A stretch of DNA of 5,242 nucleotides from Flavobacteriales bacterium (GTDB lineage: Bacteria; Bacteroidota; Bacteroidia; Flavobacteriales_D; Cryomorphaceae): positions 1 through 5,242 of the forward strand of contig JAIVHQ010000131.1 in assembly GCA_020200995.1 (NCBI GenBank), given 5' to 3'. Positions 1-5,242 of the stretch are shown here, one piece after another. Each line of letters begins with the position of its first letter. The first letter of the stretch is position 1. The position numbers were made by a program, and so were the translations under genes. Under the pieces are notes generated by a model. It worked only from the letters and a program-made list of their open reading frames with translations, was not told the DNA's origin and searched no databases.

Positions 1-597
1 CACATCTGCCTTTATGAAGGCGACAGCGAGCGCTTCCTGGGCACGGTGGCTCCGTGGCTTTTTGACTTCGAAGAAGATTCGGAATTTGCAGGCTGGCTGG
101 GCCAAAATTCGGATGCCGACAGCTGGGGCATTTTTCTGAAGTCAAGCGCCGATCCGAATGAGGTTTATCGGCACTTGAGAAAATTCCTCATCGTGACTAC
201 CGAGGATGGTCGCGAATTGTATTTCCGCTTTTATGATCCGCGGGTATTGAGGGTGTTTCTACCCACTTGCGATAAGGAGCAGCTCGTGGAGTTTTTCGGA
301 CCCGTCGAGTGCTTTATTGCCGAAGATGAGAACGGACTGCTCGTGGAGTATACCCTGTCGGGCGGGGCATTGCAGCCGAATTCTTCCGGAAAAGAGTTTA
401 GAGGCTACTTCCCGGAAGCCCCCGTGGTTCGCGCTGATCAAATTGCGGAAGTGAACAGCAATCCCGCTGCAGAAGCCGGAAGTAAATCTGTGAATAGCTC
501 AACAGGACCGGGACAATTTGAAAATGATAAGCAAGACAATGAAAGTGATTCATCTGCTTCCAAGAACAAAAGTGACGGATGGGATTTCGGCTATTGA
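1..597 (+). CDS. DUF4123 domain protein, probable T6SS effector adaptor (5' end missing)
   Basis: The frame is open from base 1, so the gene starts upstream of the window. A GTG at 46 lies in frame, but the preceding codons (CLYEGDSERFLG) read as ordinary DUF4123 sequence, so it is probably not the start. Of 198 visible residues, about 1-115 match the DUF4123 core: an early LYEG...VAPWL segment, a lone HLR (58-60), the FRFYDPRVL signature (YDPRVL at 78-83), then an FFGP motif (98-101). DUF4123 proteins (Tap/TEC type) are cytoplasmic chaperones that attach effectors to VgrG; that role is family knowledge, not shown here. The last 45-50 residues are a disordered Ser/Asn/Asp/Glu-rich tail ending in WDFGY, with no family resemblance I recognise. 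The adaptor's cargo gene would normally be adjacent, but the next gene downstream is a regulator, so the cargo is probably upstream. The family call is firm; the specific cargo is unknown. Confidence 0.88.
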   Translation, partial: HICLYEGDSERFLGTVAPWLFDFEEDSEFAGWLGQNSDADSWGIFLKSSADPNEVYRHLRKFLIVTTEDGRELYFRFYDPRVLRVFLPTCDKEQLVEFFGPVECFIAEDENGLLVEYTLSGGALQPNSSGKEFRGYFPEAPVVRADQIAEVNSNPAAEAGSKSVNSSTGPGQFENDKQDNESDSSASKNKSDGWDFGY

Positions 598-619
598 AAT
601 TATTTTGCTTAGGTGGTTC

Positions 620-658
620 GGGGGCTACCTCACCAATATTTGCGACCCCTGTTTTTTT
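620..658 (+). terminator. weak candidate intrinsic terminator after the DUF4123 gene
   Basis: A run of five G (620-624) can pair with CCCCT (646-650), one pair being G-U, across a 21-base loop, and is followed by G and seven T (652-658). The stem is short and the loop long, so this is a weak terminator at best. A competing hairpin (611-616 with 625-630, six pairs including one G-U) shares the same G run. A second small hairpin follows at 666-679 (CGGGT, loop AAAT, ACCCG) with TTTT at 682-685. The position 23 bases after the stop codon and before an independent regulator gene makes termination plausible. Confidence 0.28.
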
Positions 659-748
659 CGCAACCCGGGTAAATACCCGACTTTTGAGAGTAATCGAAGA
701 AATGAAATTGTAAAATGTACTTTGATAGCCACGTAACAACCGAAAGCC

Positions 749-806
749 GGTGCAGAACTTGTGACCGAGACGGTGATCCTGTTGCGTCTGTTTCGGTCAT
801 TGCACC
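749..806. repeat. nested imperfect inverted repeat upstream of the LytTR gene
   Basis: Three arm pairs nest in order. GGTGCA (749-754) pairs with TGCACC (801-806). TGACCG (762-767) pairs with CGGTCA (794-799). AGACG (768-772) pairs with CGTCT (785-789). This gives 17 base pairs around a 12-base apical loop (773-784), with a 7-versus-1-base internal loop and a 4-base bulge (790-793). The element ends 42 bases before the GTG of the regulator gene. It is not followed directly by a T run, so a terminator reading is weak; a structured 5' leader or a regulatory binding site fits better. No known RNA family is recognised. Confidence 0.55.
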
Positions 807-848
807 AGCCTCGAAGTATCCTTTTCGAAAAATATATATGCAAAGGCC

Positions 849-1595
849 GTGAAGCCCACTCCGATTACATATTACATTGTCGAAAGCGATGACAACACGA
901 TTCGATTGATCCAAAGGGGAATCAAAGACTACGGCGACGATTTTAAATCGCTCGGGGTATATCGCTGTCACAAAGAAGCCCACAAGCGTGTGCTCAGAGA
1001 TGAGCCGGATATGGTCTTTTTGAATATTGAGTTTCCCTTCTTTACCGGAGGGGAGATATTCGGAAAAACCCCGGGCAAAAAAGCGGATTACATATTCCTC
1101 GCGAATGTGGACAACTTTATTTATCAAAACATCAAGGCCAGCAAGTACGACTGTCTTCTGAAGCCTTTGGCAGAGATAGAATTGAAAAGACTGCTGAAGC
1201 GAAAAGTCGAAGCCAAAAAGCTGGGTCGACAGCTGAGCTACGGGCATTACAGCCCGGCATCCACAGAATACAAGTTCAAAAAGTTGCATTTCCCCACTTC
1301 AAACGGCTACATGTTCATCAGCCCTGATGAAATCATGTATTGCAAAGCCGATGTGGAATATACACTGATCGTGACCCTCAAGGGGAGCCATTTGATATCA
1401 AAAAACCTGAAATACTTTGAAAGCATTTTGAACTCCAGAAGGTTTGTTCGGGCGCATAAGTCCTATTTGGTCAACATAGATTACATTGCGCTTTACGCCA
1501 AAAGTGAAGGCGGGCACCTCATTATGAGTGATGAAAAGATGGTGCCCATTGGACGTAGCAAGAAACCTGTTTTCACCCAACTATTTGGAGTTTGA
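849..1595 (+). CDS. LytTR-family transcription regulator with degenerate receiver domain
   Basis: This 248-residue protein has the two-domain layout of LytTR response regulators. Residues about 6-120 resemble a CheY-like receiver: a YIVESDDN start, PDMVFLNIEFPFFTGGE, and YDCLLKP with the conserved Lys105. Residues about 141-248 are a LytTR DNA-binding domain, with the hallmark FVRAHKSYLVNIDYI (199-213) and a closing MVPIGRSKKPVF. The usual phosphoacceptor aspartate in the FLDIEMP-type motif is Asn59 (codon AAT, 1023-1025), the usual Thr/Ser after strand 4 is Ala85, and one residue of the acidic pair is Ser13. It therefore looks like a pseudo-receiver that would not be phosphorylated in the normal way. 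GTG 849 is the only sensible start: upstream the frame is open back to a TGA at 774-776 without a start codon, and the first in-frame ATG lies inside the receiver. A four-codon ORF (ATG 838) ends in a TGA overlapping this GTG. No partner histidine kinase is in the window. It probably controls the adjacent T6SS genes; that is inference. Confidence 0.9.
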   Translation: MKPTPITYYIVESDDNTIRLIQRGIKDYGDDFKSLGVYRCHKEAHKRVLRDEPDMVFLNIEFPFFTGGEIFGKTPGKKADYIFLANVDNFIYQNIKASKYDCLLKPLAEIELKRLLKRKVEAKKLGRQLSYGHYSPASTEYKFKKLHFPTSNGYMFISPDEIMYCKADVEYTLIVTLKGSHLISKNLKYFESILNSRRFVRAHKSYLVNIDYIALYAKSEGGHLIMSDEKMVPIGRSKKPVFTQLFGV

Positions 1596-1642
1596 AGCCT
1601 TCAGCACAAATCATAATTTGCAGGAGCAAAGAAATATTTGCA
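1591..1642 (+). promoter_or_regulatory. candidate tssH promoter with overlapping direct repeat
   Basis: TTTG (1591-1594) lies 19 bases before TAATTTG (1614-1620). This resembles the Bacteroidota TTTG / TAnnTTTG promoter with correct spacing, but with one base missing inside the second box, so it is only a near match. Overlapping it, ATTTGCA occurs at 1616-1622 and again at 1636-1642, 20 bases start to start, with an inverted copy of the core (GCAAA, 1626-1630) between. Paired direct repeats about two helical turns apart are the typical binding geometry of LytTR proteins, and a LytTR gene ends just upstream. The TTTG box overlaps the end of that gene. Confidence 0.3.
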
Positions 1643-1682
1643 CATTGTACTATCAATCACAACCAACCACCCTCTTACGCCT

Positions 1683-3950
1683 ATGGCAACTTCTGAAATT
1701 CAACTAACGGACGCCGTCAGAGAGATTCTCTCATTCAGCGAAAACATAGCCAGAGAGTATGCCCACGCCTCTTATGCAAGCCCGCACCTGTTGCGTGCAG
1801 CTTTGAGAAGAGAAACCGGGATGGTGAGCCTTCTCGATAACCTCGGTAAAGATGTGGGATATATGCGCGAATGGGCCGATGTGCGAATTGAGAACTATCC
1901 CAAAAGCCCTGCGCCGACATCTCAGGTGATTCCCGATAAAGTGGTAGACGTGGTACTTCGCGAAGCGGATTTCGTTCGTTTGAAGATGGGGCTGGAAGAA
2001 GTTACTCCTGAATGTTTGCTCGCGGCCGTATGCACCCCCGGGGTTGCTTTTAGTTTTGAGCAGATGCGTTCCTTTCCCCTCACCCGCGACGACCTGATGT
2101 CGCTCTCAGACGAGGGAGACAAGACATCGGACAGCCAGGATAAAAGCACAGCTGTAAAGCTCAATGGCAAATCGGACCAAAGCAAAGGCGACGACAGCCT
2201 GGCGCAGTTTTGCATCGACAAAACAGAGCGCGCCCGTCAGGGAAAAATAGACCCCATCGTGGGGAGGGACCGAGAGGTAAAAATGATTGCCGAAATCCTC
2301 GGCCGCCGCTCCAAACCCAACGTCATTGTGGTGGGCGATCCCGGTGTAGGAAAAACGGCATTGATCGAAGGACTGGCGCTCGATATCATCAACGAAAAAG
2401 TACCCAAACACCTTGCGGGTTCCGTACTTTTAGAACTTGACCTCGGAGCCTTAATTGCCGGGGCCTCCTACAAAGGAGAAGTGGAAGACCGCATCAAGAA
2501 AGTGATCTCACGCATTAAAATTGGAGATAAGACCATTCTTTTTATTGACGAAATTCATGCCCTCCTCGACCAGAACCGTGGCCTTTCGGGTGTGGTAAAT
2601 TTACTGAAGCCCGAACTTGCCCGAGGCGAAATTACCCTTGTCGGGGCGACTACGAATGACGAGTTTAGAGAATTCCTGGAACCCGAAGAAGCATTTATGC
2701 GCCGTTTCGAAACGGTTAGGGTCGAAGAGCCCGGCGATCACGTTTGCCGCCAAATGCTGGAAGTGGTGGTGCCTTTTTACGAGACGCACCACGACCTGAC
2801 CATGGACAAAGACGCCGCCGCTGAATCCATACGGCTGGCGAGAAGATACCTCAAGGATCGCCGCCTTCCCGACTCGGCCATTGACTTGGTAGACCGCACC
2901 ATGGCCGCCATCAAAATGATGAACGACACGTCGGTTTCCGACATTCAGGCCCTGCGAGAAAAGCTCGAAAGGCTCGAGAGTGAAGTGACTTACGAAATCG
3001 ATGAAATCAAATACTTTCTCTACGAATTCGAGAACAGAATAAGTCCGATACTGCTCGCCATGCTCAGTGAAGAGGAGGATCCGAGCAGCTTTACCGAGAG
3101 AGATGAAATCCTCGATTACATCCGCCGCGGCATTGCCACCCTCGACAAGGAAGCCACTTCGGCAAAAAACACCATCGGAAAAGAAGACATCGCCGCCATT
3201 GTAGCCTACAAAACGGGTATCCCCATGGGCAAGGTGCAGAGCAAAGAGAAGGAGCGACTTTTGAACATGGAAGAAACCGCAGCCCTGCTCTACGGAGCAC
3301 CTCCGGGCTACGTGGGCTACAAGGAAGGTGGCCTTTTGGTCAATAAAATCAGGCAGCAGCCTTATTCCATTGTACTTTTTGACGAAATTGAAAAAGCACA
3401 TCCCAGCGTATTCGACCTCTTTCTGCAGATTCTCGATGAAGGAAAGCTACACGACAGGCTTGGAAAGGAAGGCGACTTTACCAACGCCGTGGTGCTTTTC
3501 ACATCCAATATCGGCAGCGCCCACATCATCGAGGAATTCGCCAATGACCGGATCCCGCCATCCAACGAACTTTTGGAAATCATGGCAGCTCACTTCCGTC
3601 CTGAATTTCTCGCACGCCTTACGGAGATTATTCCTTTCAGACCCATTTCGGAAGATACCGTCGAATTTATTTTTGACATCCAGCTCAAGCACCTGCTCAA
3701 ATCGCTTGAGAAAATGCACATAGAAGTCGAGTTTGACGCCGACGCCAAAACCAAACTCGCCATGGACGGCTTCACGCCAAAGTACGGCGCTCGACCGCTC
3801 AACGGTGTGATCAGAAATGAGTTGAGAAGACCCATTTCCCGCATGATCATCAGTGAAGAACTGAACCGCGGCGACCACTTGCACATCGCTTTAAATGACA
3901 ATAAAATAGAGTTTAACATCACTAAAAACGAACCACATGAGTCCACTTGA
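1683..3950 (+). CDS. tssH: TssH/ClpV-type AAA+ ATPase of the T6SS, D2 P-loop segment missing
   Basis: This 755-residue Hsp100-family protein would normally extract TssC from contracted sheath for recycling. The start is ATG 1683, because a Clp N domain begins directly after it (residues 1 to about 140); an in-frame TTG at 1638 adds 15 unrelated residues. A polar linker (about 140-170) leads to a complete first ATPase domain: Walker A GDPGVGKT (218-225), pore loop around Tyr263, Walker B Asp289-Glu290, sensor Asn325, and Arg fingers in MRRFE (Arg340, Arg341). A short coiled-coil middle region follows (about 420-490). In the second domain the linker LLNMEE (526-531) runs after only six residues into GAPPGYVGY (538-546). 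About 77 residues expected in between, including the second Walker A, are absent. Walker B (Asp567-Glu568), sensor TSN (607-609) and GAR (Arg704) remain. Family members are roughly 830-870 residues, so the gap accounts for the shortness. The D2 sequence (LFDEIEKAHPSVFDLFLQILDEG) and linkage to tssB and tssC support ClpV over housekeeping ClpB. No Shine-Dalgarno motif is seen. Confidence 0.93.
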   Translation: MATSEIQLTDAVREILSFSENIAREYAHASYASPHLLRAALRRETGMVSLLDNLGKDVGYMREWADVRIENYPKSPAPTSQVIPDKVVDVVLREADFVRLKMGLEEVTPECLLAAVCTPGVAFSFEQMRSFPLTRDDLMSLSDEGDKTSDSQDKSTAVKLNGKSDQSKGDDSLAQFCIDKTERARQGKIDPIVGRDREVKMIAEILGRRSKPNVIVVGDPGVGKTALIEGLALDIINEKVPKHLAGSVLLELDLGALIAGASYKGEVEDRIKKVISRIKIGDKTILFIDEIHALLDQNRGLSGVVNLLKPELARGEITLVGATTNDEFREFLEPEEAFMRRFETVRVEEPGDHVCRQMLEVVVPFYETHHDLTMDKDAAAESIRLARRYLKDRRLPDSAIDLVDRTMAAIKMMNDTSVSDIQALREKLERLESEVTYEIDEIKYFLYEFENRISPILLAMLSEEEDPSSFTERDEILDYIRRGIATLDKEATSAKNTIGKEDIAAIVAYKTGIPMGKVQSKEKERLLNMEETAALLYGAPPGYVGYKEGGLLVNKIRQQPYSIVLFDEIEKAHPSVFDLFLQILDEGKLHDRLGKEGDFTNAVVLFTSNIGSAHIIEEFANDRIPPSNELLEIMAAHFRPEFLARLTEIIPFRPISEDTVEFIFDIQLKHLLKSLEKMHIEVEFDADAKTKLAMDGFTPKYGARPLNGVIRNELRRPISRMIISEELNRGDHLHIALNDNKIEFNITKNEPHEST
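3270..3299 (+). other. junction of an apparent in-frame deletion in tssH
   Basis: The codons for Met-Glu-Glu (3267-3275) are followed by TAALLY (3276-3293) and then the conserved GAPPGYVGY (3294-3320). In ClpB/ClpV proteins about 80 residues separate these two landmarks, comprising the VIGQ segment, the first D2 strand, the GPTGVGKT P-loop and the MSE-Y/F region. TAALLY itself looks like the native lead-in to the pore loop, so the break probably falls at or near the GAAGAA of 3270-3275. The missing length is a multiple of three, about 231 bases. The endpoint and size are estimated from family alignment by memory, not computed. Confidence 0.7.
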
Positions 3951-4389
3951 TTACGGCATCGGAGGCACGGAGCGGCCTACAGACGCCAGCGAGGCATTTG
4001 CAGATTTACCCCAGAATAAAACCCTTTTCATTCAACAGTTAACGCAGGATGCACCCATGAAGCCTGAGGTGGTAAAGGGGCTGAAGTCGGTCAACGAAGT
4101 CTTTGAGCACTACCGGCCCAATGCGGATATAGAGCTGAAAGGAGAAGAAGGAGAGGAAATCAAAGAAAACCTGAAGTTTTCGAATGTAGGTGATTTTGGT
4201 CCGAAGGGAATTACCAAGCAGAGCGAGTTTCTGCAAAACCTGCAGCAAAAGAAAGCTGAAATGAGCACCCTCGTGAAGCAGCTCAGGTCAAATAAAGTGC
4301 TGAATTCTGCACTGCAGGAGGCAGATTCCAAAGAGGCCTTTATCGATTCACTTCGGCAGCTGGTTAAAGAGCTGGAAGAAAATAAGTAA
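3937..4389 (+). CDS. tssB: TssB, small subunit of the T6SS contractile sheath
   Basis: This 150-residue protein pairs with TssC to form the protomers of the contractile sheath that drives the inner tube and spike outward. The core signature is visible: RPNADIELKGEEGEE (60-74), then LKFSNVGDFGPKGI (79-92) and a helical stretch with FLQNLQQKK (98-106) and LRSNKVLNSAL (116-126). These correspond to the TssB/VipA pattern of an acidic 'N.D.EL' strand, the 'F...GDF.P..I' motif and a terminal helical region. The length is slightly shorter than proteobacterial TssB (about 160-170), as is usual in Bacteroidota. ATG 3937 lies inside the 3' end of tssH with a 14-base overlap, which suggests translational coupling. 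An A-rich stretch precedes the ATG and no Shine-Dalgarno motif is seen. No key region appears to be missing. Confidence 0.93.
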   Translation: MSPLDYGIGGTERPTDASEAFADLPQNKTLFIQQLTQDAPMKPEVVKGLKSVNEVFEHYRPNADIELKGEEGEEIKENLKFSNVGDFGPKGITKQSEFLQNLQQKKAEMSTLVKQLRSNKVLNSALQEADSKEAFIDSLRQLVKELEENK

Positions 4390-4413
4390 CAACCATTAAA
4401 TTCACTATTTGCC

Positions 4414-5242
4414 ATGTCAGATACCCAAAAGCAACAGGAAGCGCTCAAATACAAGGATATTGATGAAGCTGTAGACAGCCTCGCCAAATTCGGAGGCTAC
4501 GACCTCATAGAGTCCGCCGTGGACGGAGCACAAAACCTGAATCCCGAAAGAAAGGCTCGAAAGCAGATTTTCCTCACTGAAAGCCACAACGCCGCTGCGC
4601 GCAAAGAACTCAAGTCCAAGCTCGATCTCTGGATCGATATTCTGAGCAGCTCCGACGATGTGTCAGAAATCATTCAGGGTTGCGAAGAAAAGGCCACCGC
4701 CTATGATGCGCTCTTTACTGAGAACATGGGTAACGTACTGAAGCAAACCGGCGATCTTGAAAAAGCCTACCGTTCCCTGGCCCTCTTTTTCAACAACACG
4801 GAGTCCGATAAAGTAAAGAATGTGAACTTTATGAATGCTTCTCTCGAACAACTTCAGGATTTGGACAATCCCAAATTCATCAATGAAGTTTCCGAAGAGC
4901 TCCAGGACTGTTTCGACCGATTGGACCTTCGCGAAAACTACGGCATGGTTGCAGTGCCCGGTTACCTGGGCTCCAACAAAGTGGTTGAGAAATGGGCCAA
5001 ATTTTGCCACAGCAATAAGGCCACCCTCGTTACCGACTTTCGCCACCTCGACAATCCCGATGATGTGATGGAGCTCTTCCAGCACGAAAACCTGGCCGGA
5101 GGAGACATCTATAAATCAAATGTCGTGATGGCTTGCAACTGGCTTGTAGGCAGGAAAAAAGAGGAGGAATTTAACGAAGAAGAAGATGTCCTGGTACCGC
5201 CTTCATCAGCTTTGGCAGGAAAAATCTACAAAACCCTGATGT
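4414..5242 (+). CDS. tssC: TssC, large subunit of the T6SS contractile sheath (3' end beyond window)
   Basis: The frame opens at ATG 4414, 24 bases after tssB, and stays open to the window edge, giving 276 complete codons. Bacteroidota TssC proteins are about 450 residues, so roughly 60% is present. Recognisable segments are an N-terminal helical region (residues about 9-75, including FGGYDLIESAV at 26-36), a middle region with NVNFMNASLEQLQDLDNPKF (136-155), and the strongly conserved MVAVPGYLGSNKVVEKWAKF (178-197) followed by the TLVTDFRHLDNP strand (204-215). This is the Bacteroidota-type TssC family (DUF5458) rather than the classical VipB sequence. With TssB it builds the sheath; the N-terminal helix is the ClpV recognition site in proteobacterial systems, and whether that holds here is unknown. 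The gene has no Shine-Dalgarno motif and is probably co-transcribed with tssH and tssB. Confidence 0.93.
   Translation, partial: MSDTQKQQEALKYKDIDEAVDSLAKFGGYDLIESAVDGAQNLNPERKARKQIFLTESHNAAARKELKSKLDLWIDILSSSDDVSEIIQGCEEKATAYDALFTENMGNVLKQTGDLEKAYRSLALFFNNTESDKVKNVNFMNASLEQLQDLDNPKFINEVSEELQDCFDRLDLRENYGMVAVPGYLGSNKVVEKWAKFCHSNKATLVTDFRHLDNPDDVMELFQHENLAGGDIYKSNVVMACNWLVGRKKEEEFNEEEDVLVPPSSALAGKIYKTLM

Noticed and set aside
702..726. TACTTTG (718-724) as a -7 promoter box for the regulator gene.
   Set aside because: It is one base short of TAnnTTTG and has no TTG box at acceptable spacing (nearest upstream copies are too close or about 31 bases away).
518..843. Short open frames crossing the DUF4123-lytTR gap (plus strand 518-736, minus strand 625-843).
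   Set aside because: They overlap a real gene or the inverted repeat, show no domain or start-site support, and read as random translation.
630..1289. Minus-strand open frame of 219 codons antisense to the regulator gene.
   Set aside because: It lies mostly opposite a well-supported LytTR gene, its translation resembles no family I recognise, and it has Cys/Phe-rich shadow composition.
1638..1682. TTG at 1638 as a start for tssH, adding 15 residues.
   Set aside because: The Clp N domain starts right after ATG 1683, the added residues do not look like family sequence, and the TTG falls inside the candidate regulatory repeat.
2601..3401. Minus-strand open frame of 266 codons inside tssH.
   Set aside because: It is fully antisense to conserved AAA+ motifs; its Val/His/Phe-rich translation looks like a shadow of the coding strand, with no recognisable domain.
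3937..3950. The 14-base overlap of tssH and tssB as evidence of a frameshift.
   Set aside because: Both frames are intact and end or start at sensible positions; overlaps of this size are common in operons and suggest translational coupling.

Overview
The window is a compact, single-strand (+) piece of a type VI secretion system (T6SS) locus, most likely from a Bacteroidota bacterium. The lineage call rests on three observations. The sheath proteins and the ClpV-like ATPase have the Bacteroidota flavour (T6SS subtype iii), for example a TssC that carries a VAVPGYLGS segment. There are no Shine-Dalgarno motifs in front of the genes. A local LytTR-type regulator sits inside the locus. Base composition is moderate, roughly half G+C by eye. 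No tRNA, rRNA, insertion sequence or CRISPR array is visible.

Layout from left to right. (1) Positions 1-597 hold the 3' part of a DUF4123 gene, the family of T6SS cargo adaptors that load effectors onto the VgrG spike. (2) Positions 598-848 form a 251-base intergenic region with a weak terminator-like element, a nested inverted repeat (749-806) and a 10-base palindrome. (3) Positions 849-1595 encode a LytTR response-regulator-like protein whose receiver domain appears to have lost the phosphoacceptor aspartate. (4) Positions 1596-1682 form a short gap with a candidate Bacteroidota promoter and a 7-base direct repeat spaced 20 bases apart, a geometry that would suit a LytTR dimer. (5) Positions 1683-3950 encode the AAA+ sheath-recycling ATPase TssH/ClpV. 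(6) Positions 3937-4389 encode the small sheath subunit TssB, overlapping tssH by 14 bases. (7) Positions 4414-5242 encode the first 276 residues of the large sheath subunit TssC, which runs off the window.

How they fit together: TssB and TssC polymerise into the contractile sheath, TssH normally unfolds the contracted sheath for reuse, and the DUF4123 protein handles cargo at the spike. The LytTR protein is a plausible dedicated transcription factor for the tssH-tssB-tssC unit directly downstream.

The most striking observation is in TssH. The second AAA+ domain lacks the whole segment between the conserved LLNMEE and GAPPGYVGY motifs, about 77 residues in comparison with ClpB/ClpV as recalled. 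That segment should hold the D2 Walker A P-loop. The reading frame is intact, and the first ATPase domain and the remaining D2 motifs are all present. This is either a genuine ATPase variant with one nucleotide site, a recent in-frame deletion that cripples sheath recycling, or an assembly artefact; the sequence alone cannot decide.
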